Of a DNA stretch of 64,000 nt, positions 7,970 through 14,590 are shown piece after piece. The position numbers and the translations under genes were made by a program. The stretch spans positions 434,001 to 498,000 of the forward strand of contig CBDHFX010000001.1 of the NCBI GenBank assembly GCA_965262845.1, written 5' to 3'. The notes under the pieces are model-generated. The model worked only from the letters and a program-made list of their open reading frames with translations. It did not search any database and had not been told where the DNA came from. The DNA comes from ECT2AJA-044 sp965262845. Lineage in GTDB: Bacteria > Bacteroidota > Bacteroidia > Flavobacteriales > ECT2AJA-044. Every line of letters starts with the position of its first letter. The stretch's first letter is position 1.

Positions 7970-8471
7970 TATCCAAAGCATCCTTAAATAGTTGTTTTCC
8001 CCAAGCCTTAGATGAGTACGCTGTAACTCTTTTCTTTATTTGAGCTTCAACAAACTCTTTAGCAGCCTTTTTAAGACCTGCCTTAGCAACTGCCTTTACG
8101 AAAATTGATATTGGACTTTCTCCATCAGGATCTTTATAGAAATTCGGGTTATTATGGAAAGTAGCATAGCCTGATTCGCCTATTGTTTCAACAGGGTCAA
8201 TTTGCCATCTTCTTCCCAATCTTGGGTCATAGCCGTAATTCCCAAAAGACAAGTGATTGCCACTACCCTTTATCTCGTCATCCCTTTCGTGGCCACCGAA
8301 ACCATAGGCGTAGGTTCTTCCGTTGATCTCGTCGTGGCGGCCCGGCATCAACATGCCGAAGGGGTACGAACTACGCACCCTTTTAACCCAATCGTTGGAG
8401 GTCACAGCCTTTTTACCATGCACCACCCGAAGCGCAGGTTGTTGGTTGTGCGTTAGTTTGAGACAGCCCAT
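7926..8471 (-). CDS. Orphan RHS-repeat tip protein, cassette 1 (frameshifted)
   Basis: 181 residues. The start MGCLKLTHNQ is followed by YPFGMLMPGR (36-45), TYAYGFGGHERDDEIKG (53-69), YDPRLGRRW (81-89), and the tip end near NNPNFYKDPDG (108-118). These are the features of the last RHS/YD repeat and conserved core of Bacteroidota RHS proteins, but here the gene begins at the tip with no shell. Residues after about 118 start the variable linker. The frame ends early (LLMLLHLQLGMIG) because of a one-base shift near 7966. Promoter TATCTTTG lies at 8506-8513. Confidence 0.75.
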   Translation of the reverse strand: MGCLKLTHNQQPALRVVHGKKAVTSNDWVKRVRSSYPFGMLMPGRHDEINGRTYAYGFGGHERDDEIKGSGNHLSFGNYGYDPRLGRRWQIDPVETIGESGYATFHNNPNFYKDPDGESPISIFVKAVAKAGLKKAAKEFVEAQIKKRVTAYSSKAWGKQLFKDALDILLMLLHLQLGMIG

Positions 8472-8695
8472 CGTTTTCCGTTTTTTTTTTAAGAGTGGGG
8501 TGCCTCAAAGATAGGCAAACAAAGTCTGTTTTGGGGGAAGCAAGGGCGTTTTTGCAAAAGAAAGGAGCGTTTGGCGATTTTTTTGTTCCTCTTTTGCTGC
8601 CCTCCCGGGCGACGGGGGCTTTCGTTGCTTGCTTTTGGCGAGTCGTCGGCATTCTATTTGGAGTATGCGTGTCCCTTAGTGCCAGCCAGTGCCCC
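8472..8695 (-). repeat. Conserved cassette leader, copy 1
   Basis: Near-identical to 10880-11107 and similar to 13159-13338. From the ATG outwards it has an A-rich stretch, TATCTTTGAGGCA, a GC-rich stretch with GCCCTCCCGGGCGAC, GCATTCTATTTGGAG, and the hairpin CCCCTGAGGGG near 8691-8701. Its outer ~64 bp (8616-8679) recur at 8755-8818. Confidence 0.75.
8506..8513 (-). promoter_or_regulatory. Promoter -7 box TATCTTTG, cassette 1
   Basis: TATCTTTG on the minus strand, about 35 bp upstream of the MGCLKL start. The same box and spacing occur in all three cassettes, so each tip gene probably has its own transcript. Confidence 0.6.
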
Positions 8696-8754
8696 TGAGG
8701 GGAGCTAAGATCTTGGAGTTTGAACGATCGCTCCTCTAAAGGCGACCTCTTGGG

Positions 8755-8818
8755 GGGCTTTTCGTTGTTCGCTTTTGGCGAGTTGTCAGCATTCTATTTG
8801 AAGTATCGTGTCCCTTAT
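8755..8818 (-). repeat. Second copy of the outer leader segment
   Basis: The ~64-bp block with GCTTTTGGCGAGTTGTCAGC and ATTCTATTTGAAG repeats 8616-8679 with a few changes, 139 bp away in direct orientation. It suggests that a leader end was duplicated when the array formed. Confidence 0.6.
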
Positions 8819-8989
8819 GACTTTAAAAAGTGTATTTTAATAAGTTATTGATATACAAGTTTTTATATATTATTAATTACAGAGCTAGCTACAGAGCTAA
8901 CTCTGTAGTTTTGCATTTATGGCGAAAGGGAAGTAAGCAGATGAAAACGCCGGTTTAACCAACCTGCAAACAGCCGGAAGCTGTCCGCT
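8769..8989 (+). repeat. Dispersed palindromic repeat, copy A
   Basis: Shares with copies B (13290-13549) and C (32804-33089, inverted) the order GCTTTTGGCGAG, GCATTCTATTTG, an AT-rich stretch, ATTAATTACAGAGCTAGC, and then AACCAACCTGCAAAC...CCGGAAGCTGTCCGCT. The palindrome region here reads ACAGAGCTAGCT-ACAGAGCTAACTCTGT (8879-8906). Confidence 0.65.
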
Positions 8990-9094
8990 GCCGCTGAATG
9001 GAATCAAGATCTCTGTGGAAGGGAAAAAAGCAGGGAATGATCTTGGTAATCAATGGATTGGAGTAAAAAAAGTCCTGTATTGCCCAAAAGTCGT

Positions 9095-9418
9095 TTAAAA
9101 AAGGTTATACCTAAAAGATGAAACAATAAAATAGATGGCTATTGAAAGAATTAAGCCTAAGAGGGATCGGTTTACTTGTCTGATTTTTTTTCGGTGCTCT
9201 TCATTCGCTATCTTTTTATATTTTCTGACAGGTGATAGCCATAGGATAGAGTTCCAAAAAGCTAGGGAAGTGATGTTGTCTTCCTTGCTTATTTCGCCTT
9301 GTTCCTGCATTTTCAGTCGAACATTGTGCAGCTTGATCTTTTGATAAATTAAATTGTAGAAAAAATAGGTCGCTGACACCCAGCAAGCAATCATAAATAA
9401 AAGAAACCAGATCTGCAT
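9095..9418 (-). CDS. Two-helix membrane protein, putative immunity (cassette 2)
   Basis: 107 residues with an N-terminal membrane segment (about 4-24) and a C-terminal one (about 86-103), separated by a charged middle region. I do not recognise the family. It overlaps the preceding gene by one base and is the last gene of cassette 2, the usual position of an immunity gene. A membrane location would suit protection against a membrane-acting or periplasmic toxin; this is inference. Confidence 0.55.
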   Translation of the reverse strand: MQIWFLLFMIACWVSATYFFYNLIYQKIKLHNVRLKMQEQGEISKEDNITSLAFWNSILWLSPVRKYKKIANEEHRKKIRQVNRSLLGLILSIAIYFIVSSFRYNLF

Positions 9419-9846
9419 TATTTTTTTCTTTTTGGAGGCGGGTTTTCATGTAAGCAATCGGCATAAATCCAGCCTCGTGTATAGCTCCCACCAAATTTCG
9501 GCCCACGATCGTAGTAACTCACCACGTTTGCCAGTAAACTGTCTTTTGTATATCCCATTACGTAAACAGGATAAGAAATCGGCATCGTTTTTATTGGAAA
9601 ATTAAATGTTGGATTAGCTCCTTTAGATACCTGATTATAAAATTTTATGTATTCATCTTTATACCTCCTACTTTCAATGATCAAAACCGGGTTTGCTGGT
9701 CCATAGTAAGTCTCATAACAATACATTTCAGGCTTGCTCCTAACGTTTTCGTGATAATACTTATTGAAGAGGGAACCCCCTACTCCGAAAAACAGAACAA
9801 AAAAGGCTCCAATTCCGATCCATATGTTTCTCATTTTTTTATTCAT
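9418..9846 (-). CDS. Membrane-anchored protein, putative immunity (cassette 2)
   Basis: 142 residues: one N-terminal membrane segment (WIGIGAFFVLFFGVGGSLF, about 8-26) and a soluble, Tyr/Pro-rich domain ending in a PPPKRKK tail. It has no recognised family. An in-frame ATG pair at 9924/9921 would add 26 residues and overlap the end of the toxin gene by 35 bp. I prefer 9846 because the membrane anchor then lies at the N-terminus. Its place directly after the toxin points to immunity or toxin accessory function. Confidence 0.55.
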   Translation of the reverse strand: MNKKMRNIWIGIGAFFVLFFGVGGSLFNKYYHENVRSKPEMYCYETYYGPANPVLIIESRRYKDEYIKFYNQVSKGANPTFNFPIKTMPISYPVYVMGYTKDSLLANVVSYYDRGPKFGGSYTRGWIYADCLHENPPPKRKK

Positions 9847-9889
9847 CCTTTTCAGCTTTTTGTGCTTCGTTACGGTAGTCTTTGGAAGT

Positions 9890-10879
9890 TCAAATTCTGT
9901 CAGATTTAATAACACCCTCATCATCAGTAGTGACCCCGCTGCTTATTTGAATACCCGTATCTACTATTTTTCCTTCGCTGTTTCTGGTAGCTACTGTTGC
10001 TGAAAAGCTAATTACTTCACCATCATCATTCAAAATCCGTTCTTCATTATTCACAGCCCAACCATTTAGGATTCCAGCAGTCCCTGCTTCTTTGTCAGTA
10101 AGGGAAATAGACTGTTTTATCTGAGTATTGATCACTGAGAGTTTTCCGCCATAACCAAGACCCGCTTTTAAGCTAAGTCGGTTTTCATCGAAGGATACCC
10201 CAGCCCCAACTACATCATAAACTCCAAATGTCCCAACTTCAGCATTACCATTATAGCCAGAAATATCACCAATAAATGTTTCATGACTCCAGTCCTGAGT
10301 CATACCAGCAGATAATGAAATTGAAGCACCTAATACAAGCTCCGGATTGGAACTACCCTCTCTTAAATTCTGATTAGAAATGTAAAGAGCAGAAGTCATG
10401 GTAAATTGTGTTTTACCTACTTCGTCATAAGCCATTCCCGACTGCTGAACATAGTTCAGTCCCAAAGCTAAACCAGCTCCGATATCAAGTTCAAAAAAGA
10501 AGTAAGTAACTCCGGGCCATTTTCCATCTTCGTCAATAAACATCAGAGGATTATCCAAGGTATAAACATATGGGCTCCAGGAAGGCATACCTGATTGTAA
10601 TGGATCTGGTCGCCATCTTCTTCCAAGCCTTGGATCGTAACCGTAGTTGCTAAAGCTGTAATGCTTTCCAGCGCCCTTAACCTCTTCATCACGTTCCATC
10701 CAATTAAAACCATAGGCGTAGGTTCTTCCGGAGAGCTCGTCGTGGCGATCCGGCATCAACATGCCGAAGGGGTACGAACTACACACCCTTTTTACCCAAT
10801 AGTCGGAGGTCACACCCTTTTTAACATGCACCAACCGAAGCGCAGGTTGTTGGTTGTGCGTTAGTTTGAGACAGCCCAT
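9890..10879 (-). CDS. Orphan RHS-tip protein with unknown Gly-rich toxin domain, cassette 2
   Basis: 329 residues, the only intact cassette. Residues 1-120 repeat the tip (MGCLKLTHNQ, YPFGMLMPDR, YDPRLGRRW, and DNPLMFIDEDG). Residues ~121-329 are unrelated to the other cassettes: Gly/Ser/Asn-rich, with alternating hydrophobic stretches such as LGASISLSAGMTQ and SLKAGLGYGGKLSV. This reads like an extended beta-sheet or small barrel rather than a nuclease. No catalytic motif is recognised. The promoter box is at 10912-10919, and two membrane proteins follow. Confidence 0.7.
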   Translation of the reverse strand: MGCLKLTHNQQPALRLVHVKKGVTSDYWVKRVCSSYPFGMLMPDRHDELSGRTYAYGFNWMERDEEVKGAGKHYSFSNYGYDPRLGRRWRPDPLQSGMPSWSPYVYTLDNPLMFIDEDGKWPGVTYFFFELDIGAGLALGLNYVQQSGMAYDEVGKTQFTMTSALYISNQNLREGSSNPELVLGASISLSAGMTQDWSHETFIGDISGYNGNAEVGTFGVYDVVGAGVSFDENRLSLKAGLGYGGKLSVINTQIKQSISLTDKEAGTAGILNGWAVNNEERILNDDGEVISFSATVATRNSEGKIVDTGIQISSGVTTDDEGVIKSDRI

Positions 10880-11107
10880 CGTTTTCCGTTTTTTTTAAGA
10901 GTGGGGTGCCTCAAAGATAGGCAAACAAGTTTGTTTTGGGGGAAGCAAGGGCGTTTTTGCAAAAGAAAGGAGCGTTTGGCGATTTTTTTGTTCCTCTTTT
11001 GCTGCCCTCCTAGGCGACGGGGCCTTTGTCCGTTGCGTCTGGTAAGTCGTTAGCATTCTATTTGAAAGTGAGGTGTCCCTTAGTGCCGGGTAGCTACACC
11101 TGAGGGG
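10880..11107 (-). repeat. Conserved cassette leader, copy 2
   Basis: Near-identical to copy 1 for the first ~140 bp, including TATCTTTGAGGCA and AAATCGCCAAACGCTCC (coding strand). It then diverges slightly and ends at GTGCCGGGTAGCTACACCTGAGGGG. The palindromic repeat found beyond leaders 1 and 3 is absent here. Confidence 0.75.
10912..10919 (-). promoter_or_regulatory. Promoter -7 box TATCTTTG, cassette 2
   Basis: Same box and position relative to the ATG as in cassettes 1 and 3. Confidence 0.6.
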
Positions 11108-11142
11108 AGTACCGAACTTAATATTGAAACGATTTTTCCTTA

Positions 11143-11276
11143 AAGAACCCTTTGAATTAGGTTCTATTACACCCCCATTTTGTTCATTTTCTGCGCTTTT
11201 TTGACTTTTTCGGACAATTAAGAAGCGTTTTTGCTTATGGGTCTGAAATTTTGCACCCTTATTCAAAGGGTTCTTA
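11143..11276. repeat. Inverted-repeat-bounded 134-bp segment
   Basis: AAGAACCCTTTGAAT (11143-11157) and its exact complement ATTCAAAGGGTTCTT (11262-11276) bound a 104-bp interior with no gene. It is found only upstream of the cassette 2 leader. It could be a MITE-like insertion or a long hairpin ending cassette 3 transcription. Confidence 0.5.
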
Positions 11277-11322
11277 AAGGCTATTCCTTTGTGCCAAGAT
11301 TGGAGGACTGGTAAACTACTGG

Positions 11323-11520
11323 CTATTGTGTCGGTCGAAAATGTATAGCATTATCCTCCTTTGAAAGGTTTACTTCTCCATCCAGTAACGTATAAGCTTC
11401 TACATAGCCGTCCGGCATATCGTGCCTTTCACTATCGTAGTACTCTCCAATATCAGGGCTGTAGTCAGACGAACCAACTCCAATGGTTAAAAACAATATT
11501 GTAAAAAGAGTAACAATCAT
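11323..11520 (-). CDS. 65-aa secreted or anchored small protein (cassette 3)
   Basis: Starts with a hydrophobic stretch (MIVTLFTILFLTIGVGSS) that could be a signal peptide or anchor, followed by about 45 acidic residues. I do not recognise it. Its first base is the last base of the preceding gene's stop codon (TAATG), so it belongs to cassette 3. It may be a second immunity factor or a truncated remnant. Confidence 0.45.
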   Translation of the reverse strand: MIVTLFTILFLTIGVGSSDYSPDIGEYYDSERHDMPDGYVEAYTLLDGEVNLSKEDNAIHFRPTQ

Positions 11521-12119
11521 TAAATTAAATCATGTAAATATTCTTCATCAGGGTCATTCAGAAGCATGGTATCTTCTCCTTTTCTGTACCACAATTCTAG
11601 ACTTCCTTTATCATCACCACTTTCTATGACTCTTACTCCATCTAAAACACACAACATTCCAAAAAATGTCATTTCTGCTGTTTGATGAAGTACTTTTTTA
11701 AAAGTTTCTTTTTGTTTCTCTGAAAGCCCATTAAAAAACAAACTAAGCTCTTTCAATTCACTTGGTGGATTCTTACCTGGAGGTTCCTCTAAATTTTCAA
11801 TTGTATCATTCACGCTTTGTTCCTGTACAACTTTCCTTAAAATTTCTACAAAATATTTTGGATTCATATTTGCTAAATATCTGTCATTTATCTTTTTTTT
11901 AATTGATTGAATTATTTCTTCATTAACATCTGTATAATTTCTCAAAATTATTAATTTTTTTTCAAGATAATTTTTTAATGAATAAATATCTTTATTCTTT
12001 TTTTTAGATAGCACATAATGCTCTCTTGACGACAAGACAATACTCAACCCATTTATTTTATTGTAACCATCAATGAACTTTTTCGAATAAACGTGATTCA
12101 AAACATGCTGAATATCCAT
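11520..12119 (-). CDS. Putative immunity protein of the LHH nuclease (cassette 3)
   Basis: 199 residues, soluble. The helical, Lys-rich N-terminal two thirds are followed by a compact C-terminal module with FGMLCVLDGVRVIE, LELWYRKG and LLNDPDEEYLHDL. I believe this module occurs in other Bacteroidota genes placed after RHS or CDI toxins, but I cannot name the family. The start codon lies inside the end of the out-of-frame toxin (the toxin TGA is at 12098-12100), the tight coupling normal for toxin-immunity pairs. Confidence 0.6.
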   Translation of the reverse strand: MDIQHVLNHVYSKKFIDGYNKINGLSIVLSSREHYVLSKKKNKDIYSLKNYLEKKLIILRNYTDVNEEIIQSIKKKINDRYLANMNPKYFVEILRKVVQEQSVNDTIENLEEPPGKNPPSELKELSLFFNGLSEKQKETFKKVLHQTAEMTFFGMLCVLDGVRVIESGDDKGSLELWYRKGEDTMLLNDPDEEYLHDLI

Positions 12120-12270
12120 ATTTGTTGATTCTTTTTATAAGCATTTGGATACTTATTTTTATTGTAAGCTATAACTTCTTTAACTTTATTATTTGGTACT
12201 CCAACCTTTCTCAGGTCTTTAGCATCTTTAGCTAATTGATTCCTTGCCGTACCTGAATATGAACCTTTTT
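12098..12270 (-). pseudogene. Out-of-frame C-terminus of the cassette 3 nuclease
   Basis: At the T5 run 12266-12270 (A5 on the coding strand) the nuclease frame should continue as GSYSGTARNQLAKDAKDLRK and on through PNNKVKEVIAYNKNKYP, to a TGA at 12098-12100 that overlaps the immunity gene. One extra A would rejoin it to IPTKK in the upstream frame. The conserved 'TARNQLAKD' helix follows the HH motif in this nuclease class, so its loss should inactivate the toxin. Confidence 0.7.
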
Positions 12271-13158
12271 AGTGGGAATAGCCTTGTGTTGCTGATTACT
12301 TGGTATTGCAATGTCCGGGGCTGTTTTTGGGTCATACCCATCAACAACTTGACCAGCTGGTTTCTTTTGAGGCACGTGATGTAAATCTAAGCCGTCCCCA
12401 ACTTTTGACCTTCTCTTTAAGTCGTTAAAATCCCCGACATCATATTTTTTGACTGCTTTCTGCTTACCCACTGCATTATCAATGGTCTTAACATGCTTCC
12501 CAATTTTTCCTACCTTACCTAAATCACCAATATATGGAATAACTCCTAATGCACTTAAGATAGCACCACCATATTCACCTTTACTTATCTGCAAGCTGGC
12601 ACTTGCAACATCAGCAACTCCAGCTGGGTCAACAATTCCAACAATATTAAGCCCGGCTTCTACCATGTCGGCGCCTTCCAATGTGTAATTACCGCCCAAA
12701 TCTCCAAAAATGCCACTTGCATTGATCTTAATATCAATCAAATCAGTCTTGATTGTAAGACTTGAATTGTTTTCTCCTGTAATTACAATTTCATTTGATG
12801 CCCCATCCGGGTCAATTCTCATGATGGGATTATTCTGCACGAAATTGTATGGCGACAGCCATTCTCTTTCTTCTGCGAGAGGGTCAACACTCAAAAAGCG
12901 GCCCAGCCTCGGATCGTGCATCCGGAACCTGAAGTTGATCGCATTCCCGGCCCCTTTTACTTCATCATCCCGTTCCTGACCCTGAAAACCGTAGGCGTAG
13001 GTTCTTCCGGAGAGCTCGTCGTGGCGATCCGGCATCAACATGCCGAAGAGGTACGAACTACGCACCCTTTTAACCCAATCGTTGGAGGTCACAGCCTTTT
13101 TACCATGTACCACCCGGAGCTCAGATCTTTGGTCGTGCGTTATTCGAAGACAACCCAT
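12232..13158 (-). CDS. Orphan RHS-tip protein with LHH-type HNH/EndoVII nuclease domain, cassette 3 (frameshifted)
   Basis: 308 residues from the MGCLRITHDQ start; 15 upstream in-frame residues cover the leader. The tip has YLFGMLMPDR (36-45), HDPRLGRFLSVDPLAEE (81-97) and NNPIMRIDPDG (109-119). The middle contains the LNIVGIVDPAGVADVASA pre-toxin segment. The C-terminus has DLHHVPQKKPAG (about 257-268) and YDPKTAPDIAIP, the active-site region of HNH/Endonuclease VII toxins (LHH-like). The frame then breaks after PTKK, near residue 298, leaving an aberrant HIQVRQGIN tail. Confidence 0.75.
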   Translation of the reverse strand: MGCLRITHDQRSELRVVHGKKAVTSNDWVKRVRSSYLFGMLMPDRHDELSGRTYAYGFQGQERDDEVKGAGNAINFRFRMHDPRLGRFLSVDPLAEEREWLSPYNFVQNNPIMRIDPDGASNEIVITGENNSSLTIKTDLIDIKINASGIFGDLGGNYTLEGADMVEAGLNIVGIVDPAGVADVASASLQISKGEYGGAILSALGVIPYIGDLGKVGKIGKHVKTIDNAVGKQKAVKKYDVGDFNDLKRRSKVGDGLDLHHVPQKKPAGQVVDGYDPKTAPDIAIPSNQQHKAIPTKKVHIQVRQGIN

Positions 13159-13338
13159 CGTTTTCCGTATTTTTTTAAGAATGGATGCCTCAAAGATAGA
13201 CAAACAAGTTTGTTTTAGGGCAAGCAGGGGCGCTTGGCTATTTTTTTTGTCTCTTTGCTGCCCTCCCGGGCGACGGAGGCCTTCGTTACTTGCTTTTGGC
13301 GAGTCATTAGCATTCTATGTGGAACATACGCGTTCCTT
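13159..13338 (-). repeat. Conserved cassette leader, copy 3
   Basis: Same order as copies 1 and 2 but more diverged: about 20 bp are missing in the middle, and the spacing to GCATTCTATGTGG is shorter. It runs directly into the dispersed palindromic repeat, copy B. Confidence 0.7.
13191..13198 (-). promoter_or_regulatory. Promoter -7 box TATCTTTG, cassette 3
   Basis: Same box as in cassettes 1 and 2, about 32 bp upstream of the MGCLRI start. Confidence 0.6.
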
Positions 13339-13549
13339 AGTATCATAAAATTGAATTTTAATAAAATGTTGAAATATAGAAACTTATGTATCATTAATTA
13401 CAGAGCTAGCTCTGTAGTTTTATCTTCACGACAAGAAAAAAGTGAGCGAATAAAAGCACCTGCTTAACCAACCTGCGAACGACCGGAAACTGCCCGCTAT
13501 TATGCCACTACAACCCTGCTGCCCACACCTGTTCCAAACTATTTTAGGA
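13290..13549 (+). repeat. Dispersed palindromic repeat, copy B
   Basis: Best match to the inverted copy C at 32804-33089 over nearly its whole length. It contains the perfect 16-bp palindrome ACAGAGCTAGCTCTGT (13400-13415) after ATTAATT, then TTATCTTCACGACAAGAAAA, AACCAACCTGCGAACGACCGG, and an end at ACTATTTTAGGA. Confidence 0.7.
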
Positions 13550-13705
13550 CGTTGGGGGCAAGCCTTCAGAAATGCTGTTCAGTGAGAGCGTTTTTTATAC
13601 CCTCGCCGTTCCCTAAACCCGTTTGCCAACACTTTAAAAACGGAGCACTCAAGGATCAGATGTCCAGCAATGGCTTTTGTACCTTCGGGCCAAACTTTCA
13701 ACCCT

Positions 13706-14542
13706 ATGGATCGCCCCAAAAAGAACCGCAGAACCGCAGGCAAAAGCAGATCCGGCACCGGCAGGCCGCAAAAGTTTCCCAGGCCCCGGCCCGAAAAGGA
13801 ACCCCCGGTATCCAACGATATCCGGCTCAATAGATATCTCGCCCACGCAGGGGTTGCATCGCGCCGTGAGGCGGACAAGCTCATTGCAGCAGGGCTGGTG
13901 AAAGTGAATGGCCAGGTGGTGACGGAAATGGGCTACAAGGTGCAAACCGGCGACCAGGTGCGTTTCAACAACAAGCGCATATCACCCGAGCGCAAAGTGT
14001 ACGTGCTTCTTAACAAGCCAAAGGATTTTATTACGACCGCTGACGACCCGCAAAATCGCAAAACGGTTATGCAACTCGTACAAAATGCCTGTCCGGAGCG
14101 CATCTACCCAGTGGGGCGACTTGATCGCATGACGACCGGACTCCTGCTGTTCACCAACGACGGTGAGCTGGCCGGACGCCTCACACACCCGCGCTATGGG
14201 GTTCGCAAGATTTACCACGTAGTGCTTGATCAGGCCCTTAAGCCCGGTCACCTCAATGATATCCGCAAGGGCATTGAGCTGGACGACGGCCCCGTCAGCG
14301 CCGATGCGATCAACTATATCGAAGGCGCATCCAGCCGCAGGGAAGTCGGCATCGAGATCCACAGCGGCCGTAACCGCATCGTCCGCCGCATGTTCGAACA
14401 CCTCGGCTATAAAATTGTGCGGCTTGATCGCGTGGTGTTTGCCAACCTGACCAAGCGAAACCTCAAACGCGGCCAATGGCGCTTTCTCACGCGTCAGGAG
14501 CTGCAGCAAATGGCCATGCTCGGAAAGGTGAAACGCCCGTGA
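13706..14542 (+). CDS. rRNA pseudouridine synthase, RsuA/RluB family
   Basis: Makes pseudouridine in ribosomal RNA. A basic Pro/Arg-rich tail (about 1-35) precedes an S4 RNA-binding domain (RLNRYLAHAGVASRREADKL, about 37-56). The synthase domain has the catalytic motif GRLDRMTTGLLLFTNDG with its Asp, and NRIVRRMFEHLGYKI further on. The order matches RluB/RluE/RluF, and the exact target base is uncertain. An ATG at 13670 is also in frame, but a TACCTTCG promoter-like box at 13679-13686 favours 13706. Confidence 0.9.
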   Translation: MDRPKKNRRTAGKSRSGTGRPQKFPRPRPEKEPPVSNDIRLNRYLAHAGVASRREADKLIAAGLVKVNGQVVTEMGYKVQTGDQVRFNNKRISPERKVYVLLNKPKDFITTADDPQNRKTVMQLVQNACPERIYPVGRLDRMTTGLLLFTNDGELAGRLTHPRYGVRKIYHVVLDQALKPGHLNDIRKGIELDDGPVSADAINYIEGASSRREVGIEIHSGRNRIVRRMFEHLGYKIVRLDRVVFANLTKRNLKRGQWRFLTRQELQQMAMLGKVKRP

Positions 14543-14590
14543 TCATATTTGCCCCGGTCTGTCGTTTTGTAGTACGGGCCTACGAAGTTT

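Larger units (their letters stand above)
7431..13338 (-). other. Tandem array of three orphan RHS-tip toxin/immunity cassettes
   Basis: Three consecutive minus-strand units repeat the same plan: a ~180-230 bp leader with a TATCTTTG promoter, a near-identical ~120-codon RHS/YD tip, a unique C-terminal domain, then immunity-type genes. Units, upstream to downstream, are cassette 3 (leader 13338 to 65-aa gene 11323), cassette 2 (11107 to 9095) and cassette 1 (8695 to 7015). The tips and leaders match at DNA level, while toxins and immunity genes are unrelated. No full-length RHS gene, secretion signal or VgrG/T6SS gene is present in the window. Confidence 0.8.

Noticed and set aside
8937..9098. 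53-codon open stretch reading ISVEGKKAGNDLGNQWIGV
   Set aside because: It looks protein-like but has no start codon, lies partly in the dispersed repeat, and no matching frame exists in the other copies.
10895..11266. 123-residue open frame across leader 2, and a similar one across leader 1 (8413-8652)
   Set aside because: They run over the conserved promoter box and into the tip gene in another frame, and composition is not protein-like. Their similarity to each other comes from the shared leader DNA.
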